The notes under the pieces were generated by a model. It was not told the DNA's origin, ran no database searches, and saw only the letters and a program-made list of their open reading frames with translations. A DNA stretch of 64,000 nucleotides from Agromyces aurantiacus (lineage in GTDB: Bacteria > Actinomycetota > Actinomycetes > Actinomycetales > Microbacteriaceae). Both the position numbers and the translations under genes were made by a program. Shown in pieces: positions 16,311 through 24,590 of this stretch; the stretch's first letter is position 1, and the number at the start of each line of letters is the position of its first letter. Location of the stretch: contig NZ_JAFBBW010000001.1 in assembly GCF_016907355.1 (NCBI RefSeq), positions 682,001 through 746,000 of the forward strand, read 5' to 3'.

Positions 16311-16634
16311 TCACTCCACTTCGAAGGGCTCGTCCTCGGTGGGCTCGGGCACGTACTGCAGGCCCGACGTGCTGTTGGCCGAGAGCAGCATCTGCTCGAT
16401 CCAGAGCCGGTTGAGCTTGGGCGGCCGGTTGCCGCTGAAGACGAACTGGAGCGGGATCGACTCGTGCAGCCACAGCGTGGTCCGGCCACTCCCGTGCTCG
16501 ATGCCGTGCTCCCAGGTCATGGCGAAGCTCTCGGAGCGGCGCAGCTTGTTGATGATGGCCACGCGCAGGTGCGCGAGCGTACGGTCCTCGATCTCGATCT
16601 CGCGGTTCGAGGAGTTGTAGATGAGCTTGCCCAT
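16311..16634 (-). CDS. DUF7882-family small protein, copy 3
   Basis: The 107-residue third paralogue starts MGKLIYNSSNREIEIEDRTL, and has LAHLRVAIINKLRRSESF, TLWLHESIPLQFVFSG and WIEQMLLSANS where copies 1 and 2 have related blocks. It is the most divergent copy, with a short acidic tail. It is encoded on the opposite strand to the other two, which argues against simple tandem duplication. The long frame continuing upstream of 16634 has no family similarity. Function unknown; no ligase motif is present. Confidence 0.82.
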   Translation of the reverse strand: MGKLIYNSSNREIEIEDRTLAHLRVAIINKLRRSESFAMTWEHGIEHGSGRTTLWLHESIPLQFVFSGNRPPKLNRLWIEQMLLSANSTSGLQYVPEPTEDEPFEVE

Positions 16635-16735
16635 GCGGGAATGCTAGTGCCCCGGCTGCCTCGGCGAAGACTCGCGTGTGCACGAGCGCACACATTCCGC
16701 GGCCACCCCCGAACGGGGGAGGAGCGCTTCGCCGG

Positions 16736-16747
16736 AGAAGCGCTTCT
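16736..16747. promoter_or_regulatory. LacI-type palindromic operator upstream of the sugar ABC importer
   Basis: AGAAGCGCTTCT is a perfect 12-bp palindrome with the central GCGC step typical of LacI-family operators in actinobacteria (compare the CebR site TGGGAGCGCTCCCA). An imperfect half-copy, GAGCGCTTC, lies just upstream (16722-16730), and together AGCGCTTC/GAAGCGCT form an 8-bp inverted pair. It is 82 bases before the binding-protein start. No LacI-family gene is in the window, so the regulator would be encoded elsewhere. Confidence 0.55.
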
Positions 16748-16828
16748 GTCAATCCCCTTCTGGCCCGGTGCCCGCCACCGTACGGTTGCCGGGTCCGGGG
16801 GACGGGACAGACGAACGGGGATGCCAAC

Positions 16829-18211
16829 ATGCGAATCGGTCATCGTGCGCTCGGCGCCGCCGCGCTCACGGCCGCGGCCGGGCTCATGCTCGGCGGATGC
16901 GCCGTCGGAACGGGCGGACAGTCGAACGACACCAACGCGAAGTACGACCCCGATGCGAAGCTCTCGGGCACGCTCACGATCATGGGATTCGGCGGCGAGG
17001 ACGAGGTTGCGACCGCGCGAATGGACCTGGCCGAGACCGAACTCGGCGACGTCGACGTCAAGCTCATCAAGGGCGACCTCGACATCCAGCAGTTCCTCTC
17101 GTCGGTCGCGTCGGGCGAGCCGCCGTCGCTGCTGTACGCCGATCGCGACCAGATCGGCTCGCTCGCCGCGCGCGGCGCCATCATCCCGCTCGAGGACTGC
17201 ATCGACGGCGAGGGCATCGAGACGGGCGACTTCGTGGAGTCGGCGCTCGACCAGGTCACCCTCGACGGCACGGTCTACGGCATTCCCGAGTTCAACAGCG
17301 TGCAGCTCACGATGGCGGACCAGCAGTTGCTGGACGGCGCCGGCGTGACGATCGACGACGTGAACGGCTCCGACCGCACGGCGATGACCGATGCGGCCGC
17401 GAAGCTCGTGCAGCGCGACGGCGACAACGTGAAGGTCATCGGCGTCGACAGCAAGCTGCCCGAGTTCCTCGCGCTGTGGGTCGCGGCGGCCGGCGGGTCG
17501 CTCATCAGCGACGACGGCCGAACGGCGCAGCTCGACTCCGAGGAGGCCGTGTCGTCACTCGAGTGGGCGGCGGGCATCTACGAGGAGCAGGGCGGTTTCC
17601 CGGCCATCAAGGCCACGCGCGACGCGGCCGACTTCTTCGGCGCCGGCAACCAGTTCGCCACGAACACGCTCGGCGCGATGCCGATGGAGCAGTGGTACCT
17701 CAACGTGCTGAACGAGGTGTCGCCCGACGCGCCCATGGCCTTCGACACGGTCCGCACGACCGACGGCGACCCGATCGCGTACGCGACCGGCAGCGCGTGG
17801 GCGATCCCGTCGGGCAGCGACAACCCCGAGGCCGCGTGCCGCTGGGCCCGCGCCATGACCTCGGTCGACGCCTGGCGAGCCGCCGCCGACGCCCGCCTGT
17901 CGGCGCGCAACGACGCCGGGCTGCCCTTCACGGGCATCCTCACCGGCAACACGGTCGCCGACGAGGAGATCAAGGGCATGACCACGGCCGACGAGGAGCC
18001 GTGGGCCTCCGGCGTGGCCGCGATGTACGAGGCGAACGACCACACCTTCTCGCTGCCCGCCAACCCGGCCGACGCCGAGTTCGAGGACGCCATGTTCGAG
18101 GCGGTCAACAGCGTGCTCACGAGCGGCGCCGACCCGGCCGAGGCGCTCGCCAAGGCGCAGGAGACCGCGCAGAAGGCGCTCGATGACGGCTGGGCCGAGC
18201 TGGAGGGCTGA
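16829..18211 (+). CDS. Sugar ABC transporter substrate-binding lipoprotein
   Basis: The 460-residue protein has a lipoprotein signal: a basic MRIGHR start, a hydrophobic stretch, and the lipobox LGGC with Cys at about residue 23. The mature part is a family-1 solute-binding protein: LSGTLTIMGFGGED, DIQQFLSSVASGEPPSLLYAD, GTVYGIPEFNSVQLT and MPMEQWYLN fit CUT1 carbohydrate-binding proteins. It captures a sugar outside the membrane and delivers it to the two permeases that follow. The ATG at 16829 is supported by the signal sequence; ACGGGG upstream is a weak ribosome site. The ligand cannot be told from sequence. Next gene starts four bases after the stop. Confidence 0.92.
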   Translation: MRIGHRALGAAALTAAAGLMLGGCAVGTGGQSNDTNAKYDPDAKLSGTLTIMGFGGEDEVATARMDLAETELGDVDVKLIKGDLDIQQFLSSVASGEPPSLLYADRDQIGSLAARGAIIPLEDCIDGEGIETGDFVESALDQVTLDGTVYGIPEFNSVQLTMADQQLLDGAGVTIDDVNGSDRTAMTDAAAKLVQRDGDNVKVIGVDSKLPEFLALWVAAAGGSLISDDGRTAQLDSEEAVSSLEWAAGIYEEQGGFPAIKATRDAADFFGAGNQFATNTLGAMPMEQWYLNVLNEVSPDAPMAFDTVRTTDGDPIAYATGSAWAIPSGSDNPEAACRWARAMTSVDAWRAAADARLSARNDAGLPFTGILTGNTVADEEIKGMTTADEEPWASGVAAMYEANDHTFSLPANPADAEFEDAMFEAVNSVLTSGADPAEALAKAQETAQKALDDGWAELEG

Positions 18212-18214
18212 GCG

Positions 18215-19219
18215 GTGTCCACCGCGACCCGTCCGGCGACCGGCTCCGAGCCGGAACCCGCCGCACAGGCCGGCCCGCCCTCCGGGGCGGCGCCGGCCGC
18301 GGTCGGCCGCGAGCGCGGCCGCCGACGGGCGCACCGGCGGAACCTCTTCTCCGCGCTGCTGTTCCTGAGCCCGTGGATCGTCGGGTTCCTCGTGTTCACC
18401 GCGTGGCCGATGATCTACAGCGCCTACCTCTCGCTCACCGACTACGACGTGATCAACAATCCCGAATTCATCGGGATCCAGAACTACGTCGATCTCGCGT
18501 CCGACGAGAAGCTGCTCCTCGCGCTCGGCAACACCGCGATCTTCACGCTCCTGCAGGTGCCCCTCTACGTCGTCGTGTCGCTCGCCCTGGCCCTGCTGCT
18601 CGACCGGGCGGGCCGGGCGTCCGGCTTCTACCGCACGGTGTTCTTCCTCCCGAAGATGACCCCGCCCGTCGCCGTCGGCGTGTTGTTCCTGCTGCTCTTC
18701 AACGGCCAGAACGGCCTCGTGAACGGCGTGCTCGGATTCTTCGGCATCGACGGGCCGTCGTGGACGACCGACCCGGCGTGGGTGAAGCCGGGTCTCGTCT
18801 TCATGTCGCTGTGGACGGTCGGCGCCTCGGTGATCATCCTGCTCGCGGCGCTGCGCAACGTGCCGAAGGAGCTCTACGAGTCGGCGCAGCTGGACGGCGC
18901 GGGCTTCTGGCGGCAGTCGTTCAGCGTGACGCTGCCGATGATCAGCCCGGCGCTCTTCTTCATCATCGTGGTGAACACGATCGCCGGCCTGCAGACCTTC
19001 GACGAGGCCTACACGGCGTTCTTCGGCGCGGGCAACACCACGTACAGCAACGATGCCGCGCTGTTCTACGTCATCTACCTGTTCCAGCAGGCGTTCGAGT
19101 ACCTGCACATGGGCTACGCGTCGGCCATGGCGTGGCTGCTGTTCGTGGTGATCATGATCATCACGGCCATCCAGCTGGTCGTGTCGCGCCGGCTCGTCTA
19201 CTACGAGGGGGACCGATGA
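18215..19219 (+). CDS. CUT1-type sugar ABC transporter permease 1 (MalF-like)
   Basis: This 334-residue membrane protein has a ~40-residue Pro/Arg-rich cytoplasmic N-terminus and six predicted helices. The EAA loop reads NVPKELYESAQLDGAGFWRQ, the surface that contacts the ATPase. The first helix, SALLFLSPWIVGFLVFTAWP, is typical of the MalF/UgpA group. It starts at GTG 18215, four bases after the binding-protein stop, and its stop overlaps the ATG of the second permease, so the three genes form one operon. Confidence 0.93.
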   Translation: MSTATRPATGSEPEPAAQAGPPSGAAPAAVGRERGRRRAHRRNLFSALLFLSPWIVGFLVFTAWPMIYSAYLSLTDYDVINNPEFIGIQNYVDLASDEKLLLALGNTAIFTLLQVPLYVVVSLALALLLDRAGRASGFYRTVFFLPKMTPPVAVGVLFLLLFNGQNGLVNGVLGFFGIDGPSWTTDPAWVKPGLVFMSLWTVGASVIILLAALRNVPKELYESAQLDGAGFWRQSFSVTLPMISPALFFIIVVNTIAGLQTFDEAYTAFFGAGNTTYSNDAALFYVIYLFQQAFEYLHMGYASAMAWLLFVVIMIITAIQLVVSRRLVYYEGDR

Positions 19220-20160
19220 GCACCGACATCCGGGTCGCGGCCGCCGAGTCGCAGGCCGCCCGCCCCGCTCCGATCACGGGTCCGGAACCCGCGCGTCCGG
19301 CTCCCGCCGGGCCGCGCGGCCGGGCGCGCGCTCGCCGGCGCACCGGCACGGTGATCGCGTGGATCGCGCTGAGCCTCATCGGCATCGTGTTCCTCTACCC
19401 GTTCGTGTGGCTCGTGAGCGCGTCGTTCAAGCCCCGCAGCGACGTGTTCGACAACCGGCTGATCCCGCAGACCTTCACGTGGGACAACTACGTGCAGGTC
19501 TGGAACGAGGCGCCGCTCGGGCTGTGGCTGCTGAACACCGCCATCGTCACGGTGCTCGCCGCGGTCACCGTGACCATCTCGAGCGCGATGGTCGCGTGGG
19601 GATTCGCGTACTTCCGCTTCCGCGGCCGCGGGTTCCTCTTCGGGCTCGTGCTCGCGACCATGATGCTGCCCGGCGCGGTCACCATGATCCCGACGTTCCT
19701 CATCTGGAACGCCCTCGGGCAGGTGGGCACGCTCACCCCCCTGTGGGCCGGCAACCTCTTCGGCAGCGCGTTCTACATCTTCCTGCTGCGCCAGTTCTTC
19801 CTCGGCCTGCCGCGCGACCTGTTCGAGGCCGCGCGCATCGACGGCGCGAGCCAGTGGGGCGTGTTCTGGCGCATCGCGCTCCCGCTGACGGGTCCGGCGC
19901 TGGCCGTCGTGATGGTCTTCGAGGTGCAGGCGGTGTGGACCGACCTGATGAGGGCCCTCATCTACCTGCGCGACTCCGACACGTTCACGATCCCGCGCGG
20001 GCTGAAGTCGCTCGTCGACGCGTTCGGCTTCGGGGGCGAATGGCACTGGGAGATCATCGTGACGGCGAGCGTCATCACGACGGTGCCGCTCATCATCGTG
20101 TTCTTCCTCGCCCAACGGCACATCATCGACGGCGTCGCGTCGACGGGGTTGAAGGGCTAG
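19216..20160 (+). CDS. CUT1-type sugar ABC transporter permease 2 (MalG-like)
   Basis: This 314-residue membrane protein has a ~45-residue basic, Pro/Ala-rich N-terminus, then six helices including FLYPFVWLVSASFKPRSDVF and the EAA loop LPRDLFEAARIDGASQWGVF. The C-terminal AQRHIIDGVASTGLKG is the usual MalG ending. ATG 19216 overlaps the stop of permease 1 (ATGA). No ATP-binding gene follows, so the complex probably uses a shared MsiK/UgpC-type ATPase encoded elsewhere, as is usual for actinobacterial CUT1 importers. The open frame upstream of 19216 belongs to a shadow of permease 1. Confidence 0.93.
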   Translation: MSTDIRVAAAESQAARPAPITGPEPARPAPAGPRGRARARRRTGTVIAWIALSLIGIVFLYPFVWLVSASFKPRSDVFDNRLIPQTFTWDNYVQVWNEAPLGLWLLNTAIVTVLAAVTVTISSAMVAWGFAYFRFRGRGFLFGLVLATMMLPGAVTMIPTFLIWNALGQVGTLTPLWAGNLFGSAFYIFLLRQFFLGLPRDLFEAARIDGASQWGVFWRIALPLTGPALAVVMVFEVQAVWTDLMRALIYLRDSDTFTIPRGLKSLVDAFGFGGEWHWEIIVTASVITTVPLIIVFFLAQRHIIDGVASTGLKG

Positions 20161-20175
20161 CGACGAGCGGATGCC

Positions 20176-20212
20176 GCGGGGCCGGCGATCTCACGTCGAG
20201 TCGCCGCCCCGC
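20176..20212. terminator. Hairpin between convergent sugar permease and DUF6766 genes
   Basis: GCGGGG-C-CGGCGA (20176-20188) pairs with TCGCCGCCCCGC (20201-20212): a 12-bp stem with one bulged C and a 12-base loop. It lies 15 bases after the permease stop and 21 bases from the DUF6766 stop, so it can serve both directions. Confidence 0.6.
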
Positions 20213-20233
20213 GACCTCCGGGCCCGGCTCGCG

Positions 20234-20902
20234 CTACCCCTCGACCGAGGTCGCCTCGTGGGGTGTGCCGACGGGCTTGGACTCGCTCGAGCCGCGCTGG
20301 CGCAGGATGATCGACAGCGCGACCATGCTGCCCACGGCGAGGAACTCCGACTGCCAGTTCTGCAGGGTCCGGTTCCAGAAATCCGGGTTGGCGAGGTACT
20401 GCGCGAGATCGATCGGCGCCTGGCCGTGCATCGACTGCTCCTGGTTGTAGACGACCTGCCCCGCAAGCGCCTGCGCGAGCCAGGACAGCAGGAAGATCGT
20501 GCCCATCGTCAGCAGGAGCGAGTTGCTGTACACCCACGTCCGCCACCCGCCGGCCCGGGCCCACGCCGGGGAATCCGCGCGCGCGTAGCGGCCGACGAGC
20601 TGCTCGCGGTCGGAGCCCACGCCCTCCTCGCCCGGCTGCTTGGACTCGGGCGAACCCTTCTGGACCAGCCAGATCGTCGCGAGGATGAAGAGGAAGAACT
20701 GGAGGTACTCCGACTGCCAGTTCTCCGCGACGTCCACGACGAAGTCGGAGGACGTCACGAACTGCACCCAGGTGAGGGCCGGCTCACCATGCGTCGCGTT
20801 CTCCTGGTTGGTGACGAGGAGGCCCGCGACCGACTGCAGCGCGAGGGCGATGAGGAAGATGACGCCGAAGAAGATGCTGAGCAGGTGCTGACGGACGCGC
20901 AT
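20234..20902 (-). CDS. DUF6766-family membrane protein with internal duplication
   Basis: This 222-residue membrane protein consists of two similar halves. The first half has LLSIFFGVIFLIALALQS, TNQENATHGEPAL and ENWQSEYLQFF, then a helix ending before QKGSPESKQ. The second has LLTMGTIFLLSWLAQALAG, YNQEQSMHGQAPI and QNWQSEFLAVG, then a helix ending RQRGSSESK. Each half is thus helix, soluble loop with a conserved NQE(N/Q)..HG and (E/Q)NWQSE, helix: four spans in total. The family is common in soil actinobacteria; function unknown. ATG 20902 has GGGAG upstream, inside the tiny ORF that precedes it by two bases, so the pair may be translationally coupled. Confidence 0.82.
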   Translation of the reverse strand: MRVRQHLLSIFFGVIFLIALALQSVAGLLVTNQENATHGEPALTWVQFVTSSDFVVDVAENWQSEYLQFFLFILATIWLVQKGSPESKQPGEEGVGSDREQLVGRYARADSPAWARAGGWRTWVYSNSLLLTMGTIFLLSWLAQALAGQVVYNQEQSMHGQAPIDLAQYLANPDFWNRTLQNWQSEFLAVGSMVALSIILRQRGSSESKPVGTPHEATSVEG

Positions 20903-20904
20903 GG

Positions 20905-20988
20905 CTATCTCCCGCTGATCACGACAGCGAACATGTAGGCCAGGCCGGCGAAGATGCCGACCAACCACGTGGTGAACACGACTCTCAT
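20905..20988 (-). CDS. Tiny membrane peptide ORF (27 residues) coupled to DUF6766
   Basis: This ORF reads MRVVFTTWLVGIFAGLAYMF then AVVISGR: one transmembrane helix with a short basic end. The stop is two bases upstream of the DUF6766 ATG, and the ribosome site of DUF6766 (GGGAG) lies within its last codons. A GGGAG about 11 bases before its own ATG could serve as a ribosome site. It may be a real small subunit or a leader that couples translation. Composition (a clean hydrophobic helix) supports coding. Confidence 0.6.
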   Translation of the reverse strand: MRVVFTTWLVGIFAGLAYMFAVVISGR

Positions 20989-21055
20989 GTCTGGAACGTA
21001 CTCCCGCCGCGCGTCGAGGGGCGAAGGGCTTGACGACCGCCCCCGCGACGCTCGA

Positions 21056-21085
21056 TTGGCGCCGTGGCGACGCGTGGGTTAGAGT
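21056..21085 (+). promoter_or_regulatory. Candidate promoter of the tRNA-Arg gene
   Basis: TTGGCG (21056-21061) and TAGAGT (21080-21085) are separated by 18 bases, ending 45 bases before the tRNA. Both boxes are good matches for an actinobacterial sigma70-type promoter. Confidence 0.6.
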
Positions 21086-21130
21086 AACGGGGTTGCCTGA
21101 TCAGCGAGGTTCGCGCAGGCGACATCCCAT

Positions 21131-21203
21131 GCGCCCGTAGCTCAATGGATAGAGCATCTGACTACGGATCAGAAGGTTGGGGGTTCGAGTCCCTCCGGGC
21201 GCG
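21131..21203 (+). tRNA. tRNA-Arg (anticodon ACG)
   Basis: The 73-base gene folds into a standard cloverleaf. The acceptor stem pairs GCGCCCG (21131-21137) with CGGGCGC (21196-21202), discriminator G at 21203; the D arm has GCTCAATGGATAGAGC; the anticodon stem TCTGA/TCAGA encloses the loop CTACGGA, anticodon ACG; the T arm has GGGTTCGAGTCCC. No CCA is encoded. The anticodon A is expected to be edited to inosine by TadA, encoded at 31836, so this tRNA reads CGU, CGC and CGA. Confidence 0.97.
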
Positions 21204-21280
21204 CGGAAGAAGGCGGTTCGCAGCAGCGAGCCGCCTTCGTCGTTTCCGGTCGCGTCCGTCCCGCCGATCCGGCAACCGAC

Positions 21281-23212
21281 TCAGAACCGTGGCGGCTCGT
21301 CCGCCGGGCGAACGCGCAGCCACGCGACGTGGCAGGGCTCGAGCACGAGGCCGCGTTCCAGCGACACGCGTCGGTCGGTGATGAGCTCGTGCGCGTCGGG
21401 GGCGAAGCCCGAGAGGGTGAGCGCGTCGATGGTCGCGGGCGCGTCGCCGACGTTCGCGAGGCAGAGCACCGTGGTGGCCTCGTCGGTCGCGACATCCGAC
21501 CCCGGCCGCTGGTACGCGAGCACCGTGGGGTGCTTCGCGTCGAAGTCGAGCAGCCGGCCGCCCGCGAGCTCGGGGGCCTCGCGCCGCACGCGGATGAGCC
21601 GCGTGAGTCCGCGGTACACCGCGCCGGCCGGCGTCGAGGGGTCGTGCCGTCGCGCGTACGCCTCGGCGGGGAAGCGCGGGCGGTTCACCCACCGGCTGTC
21701 GTCGGCCGTGGCCGGGTCGTCGACGTACGAGTAGTCGTTGAGCTGCGCGACCTCGTCGCCGAGGTAGACGAGCGGGATGCCCCCGGTCGACAGCGCGATC
21801 GCGTGCGCGAGCAGCACCCGGTCGACGCCGTGCGGATCGCCCGCCTCGATGCCCGCGAGCGACGCCGTCGTGCCCGCGACCCGCGCATCGCCCGTGCGGG
21901 GGTTCTCCTGGAAGGGCACGCCGCGCGCGAAGCTGCCCGGGAACCGGTTCACGTAGAACGCGTTGAGGAATCGCCGGTGGTCGAACCCGTCGATGCCGAA
22001 CTCGGCCGCGTCCTCGTCGGCGAAGGTCCAGCCGATGTCGTCGTGCCCGCGGACGTAGTTCACCCACGTGCATCCCTCGGGCAGCGCGTGCCGGCGCTCG
22101 AGCGCCTGCCGGAGCATCCGCGGGTCGCGCGTCGCGAGCGCCTCCCACGTGAGCGCCATCTGCAGGGGGTTGTACGAGAGCTGGCACTCGCCGAGGGAGA
22201 TGTACTCCGCCACTTCGTCGGGGTGCACGATCGCCTCCGACTTGAAGAGCAGGGACGGCGCGGCGATGCGCAGCACGGCGTTGAACGCCTGCAGCAGCAG
22301 GTGCGCCTCGGGCAGCGACTCGCACGGCGTGCCGAGGCGCTTCCAGATGAAGGCGACCGCGTCCATGCGCAGCACGTCGACGCCGAGGTTGGCAAGGAAG
22401 AGCATCTCGCCGGCCATCGCGCGGAACACCGCCGGGTTGGCGTAGTTCAGGTCCCACTGGAACGTGTGGAAGGTCGCCCAGATCCAGCGGCCGTCGGGCA
22501 GTTGCACGAACGAGCCGGGATGGTCGTCGGGGAAGATCTCGCGGACCGTCCGCTCGTACGCGTCGGGCATCGTGCGGTCGGGGAAGAGCAGGTAGAAGTC
22601 CTCGTAGCCGGGGTCGCCGGCCACGGCGCGCCGGGCCCACTCGTGGTCGGATGCGGTGTGGTTGAAGATGAAGTCGAGCACGAGCGAGATACCGTGCCCG
22701 CGCAGCTCGGCGGCGAGGTCGCGCAGCTCGTCGATCGTGCCGAGGTGGGGCGCCACGGCCCGGTAGCTCGAGACCGCGTAGCCGCCGTCGGAGTTGCCCT
22801 CGGGCACCGCGAAGAGCGGCATCAGGTGCAGGTAGGTGAGCCCGAGCTCGACGAACTCCGGGATGCGCGCGCGCAGGCCCGCGAGGTCGCCCGCGTACCG
22901 GTCGACGTAGCAGACCCCGCCGAGCATGCGGTTCGACAGGTACCAGGTCGAGTCCGCCTCGCGGCGCGCGTCGGCGGCCTTCAGGTCGTCCGGGCGGGCA
23001 GCCCACGATCGGGCGGCGTCGGCGATGACGCCCTCGAGCTGGTCCAGTGCGTCCGAACGGTCGCCGTAGAGGCGCCGGAACAGCCCGTGCAGGGTGGGGA
23101 AGTGGGCCCGGAGGCGGCGGGCGAAGTGCTCATCCGCTCCCTCGGACGCTGCGGGGGATGCCGAGCTGATCCGGGCGAGGTCGACGTCGGCGTCGGTTCC
23201 CAGTCGTGCCAT
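21281..23212 (-). CDS. Amylosucrase-like GH13 enzyme
   Basis: The 643-residue protein belongs to GH13 subfamily 4 (amylosucrase and sucrose hydrolase), which transfers glucose from sucrose to an alpha-1,4-glucan or to water. An N-terminal helical domain (about 25-100) has FPTLHGLFRRLYGDRSDALD, followed by the barrel with SNRMLGGVCYVDRYAGDL, LDFIFNHTASDHEWA, VLRMDAVAFIWK (nucleophile D284), LLFKSEAIVHPDE (acid/base E326), YVRGHDDIGWTF, and a C-terminal beta domain. All GH13 catalytic residues are present and there is no signal peptide, so it is cytoplasmic. The start at 23212 is preferred; the open frame extends upstream to 23317 without similarity. With treYZ it places sucrose/glucan metabolism here. 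Amylosucrase versus sucrose hydrolase specificity cannot be read. Confidence 0.9.
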   Translation of the reverse strand: MARLGTDADVDLARISSASPAASEGADEHFARRLRAHFPTLHGLFRRLYGDRSDALDQLEGVIADAARSWAARPDDLKAADARREADSTWYLSNRMLGGVCYVDRYAGDLAGLRARIPEFVELGLTYLHLMPLFAVPEGNSDGGYAVSSYRAVAPHLGTIDELRDLAAELRGHGISLVLDFIFNHTASDHEWARRAVAGDPGYEDFYLLFPDRTMPDAYERTVREIFPDDHPGSFVQLPDGRWIWATFHTFQWDLNYANPAVFRAMAGEMLFLANLGVDVLRMDAVAFIWKRLGTPCESLPEAHLLLQAFNAVLRIAAPSLLFKSEAIVHPDEVAEYISLGECQLSYNPLQMALTWEALATRDPRMLRQALERRHALPEGCTWVNYVRGHDDIGWTFADEDAAEFGIDGFDHRRFLNAFYVNRFPGSFARGVPFQENPRTGDARVAGTTASLAGIEAGDPHGVDRVLLAHAIALSTGGIPLVYLGDEVAQLNDYSYVDDPATADDSRWVNRPRFPAEAYARRHDPSTPAGAVYRGLTRLIRVRREAPELAGGRLLDFDAKHPTVLAYQRPGSDVATDEATTVLCLANVGDAPATIDALTLSGFAPDAHELITDRRVSLERGLVLEPCHVAWLRVRPADEPPRF

Positions 23213-23364
23213 GCGCCCAGCCTGCCCGAAGTCGGGTCCGATCGGGGCATCCTGCCTGTGAATCGCCCATGCATCGCCGCCCGGCCGCGTCGCCGGCACG
23301 TGACTGCCGCTCGGCATGCGGATAGGCTCGAGACGGTCTGATTCCCGCGATCGAGAGTTCGGCT

Positions 23365-24540
23365 ATGAGGGGTGTGCGAGCCGCAGCGATCGGCCCGGCG
23401 CCGATCGTCCGTCATGCTGCCCTCCTTGCGGCGATGATCGCGATCGCGAGCGCGGTCGCCGTGGCCGTGGCGAGCGAATTGGTCCACCTGGTCCACCTCT
23501 CCCACGGGGCCGGTCACTCGCACGGGGCCGACGGCCTGCATCTCGTGTTCGATCCGCTCTGCGTGCTCGTCGCGGTGCTCGTCGCCGCGCTGCTGCTGGC
23601 GGCGCTCGCGGTGGCATCGGCTCCTGCGGGCCGCCGGCCCGGCGCGCGCTGCCGCATCGTCTGGGCGAGTCCCGGGCTCGGTGCGATCGCGAACGCCGCG
23701 GTCTGGTCGACGATCGCCGCGCTCGCCGTGGGGGCCGCCGCCGAGGCCTTCGAGCCCCTGCCCGGCGGGCACCTGACGGCGTGCGCCCTGTTCGCGGGCA
23801 CGCTCGGCGCCGTCACCGGAACCGTCCATCGCCGCGCGCACCACCAGTCGGCATACCGCTCGTTCAACATGGTCGCGATGCTGCTCGCCGCGGGCTGCCT
23901 GGCGAGCATGAGCCTGACCTCGACCGGCGAATGGTGGGCCCGCAACTTCAGCACGCTCGGCACCTCGGGTGATTTCGCCGCCGCCTGCTTCAACCTCGCG
24001 CTCATCCTCTCCGGCGGAGCCATGGCGGCCATGGCCGGCCGGCTCGCGAGCGGTCTCGCCCGGTCGGAGTACGCGGCCCGGCGCGGGGCCGTGCCGATGG
24101 TTCGCGTGCTCATTGCCGTGATCGGGCTCTCGCTCGCCGGTGTGGGGATCGTGCCGATCAACGCCGACGAGGTGCTGCACAACGTCTTCGCGAGCGCGGC
24201 CGGGGCGTCGTTCTTCCTGCTGGCCTCGCTGACGCCGTGGGTGGTGCGGCGGATGCCGCGGCGGCTCGTCGCGACATCCTGGGCGGCGCTGCTCGCCGAA
24301 GTCGGGGCCTGGATCGTCTACGACCGGCTCGGTCTCGCGTCGCTGACGGTCTTCGAGGTGGTCGCGTTCGCACTCGTCTTCGTCTGGCTCATCGCGCTCG
24401 TGGTGACGACGCATCCGACGATGACGCACGAGGCCGCCGGGCGGCGCCCGCCGTCGCGTCCGGCGACCGTGCCGGTCTCCGCGTTCGCGCTGGGCGGACC
24501 CCGTTCCGGAATGGTGCCCGCGCTCGCGCGTTCATCCTGA
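23365..24540 (+). CDS. DUF998-like multi-span membrane protein
   Basis: The 391-residue protein has about ten hydrophobic segments. A His-rich loop, HLVHLSHGAGHSHGADGLH, lies between helices 1 and 2. The C-terminal half, with GEWWARNFSTLGTSGDFAAA, VGIVPINADEVLHNVFASAA and further helices, matches the layout of DUF998 membrane proteins (unknown function). The His-rich loop could bind a metal, but that is speculation. The start ATG at 23365 precedes a basic residue and the first helix; no strong ribosome site is visible. It ends 11 bases before the HspR-type operator of the next gene. Confidence 0.78.
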   Translation: MRGVRAAAIGPAPIVRHAALLAAMIAIASAVAVAVASELVHLVHLSHGAGHSHGADGLHLVFDPLCVLVAVLVAALLLAALAVASAPAGRRPGARCRIVWASPGLGAIANAAVWSTIAALAVGAAAEAFEPLPGGHLTACALFAGTLGAVTGTVHRRAHHQSAYRSFNMVAMLLAAGCLASMSLTSTGEWWARNFSTLGTSGDFAAACFNLALILSGGAMAAMAGRLASGLARSEYAARRGAVPMVRVLIAVIGLSLAGVGIVPINADEVLHNVFASAAGASFFLLASLTPWVVRRMPRRLVATSWAALLAEVGAWIVYDRLGLASLTVFEVVAFALVFVWLIALVVTTHPTMTHEAAGRRPPSRPATVPVSAFALGGPRSGMVPALARSS

Positions 24541-24550
24541 ACAGGAGAAG

Positions 24551-24579
24551 TTGAGTCGCATCGGCTCAACTCGTATCAT
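24551..24579 (+). promoter_or_regulatory. hsp20 promoter overlapped by HAIR operator 1
   Basis: TTGAGT (24551-24556) and TATCAT (24574-24579) are spaced by exactly 17 bases, a good sigma70-type promoter. The -35 box is also the left arm of an HspR-binding HAIR element, TTGAGT-N7-GCTCAA (24551-24569; consensus CTTGAGT-N7-ACTCAAG, one mismatch in the right arm). Bound HspR would cover the -35 box. Confidence 0.85.
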
Positions 24580-24590
24580 CGAAGCGAAGC

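Noticed and set aside
21131..21280. Integration site (attB) for a mobile element at tRNA-Arg
   Set aside because: No direct repeat of the tRNA 3' end and no integrase gene are visible nearby; amylosucrase follows normally.
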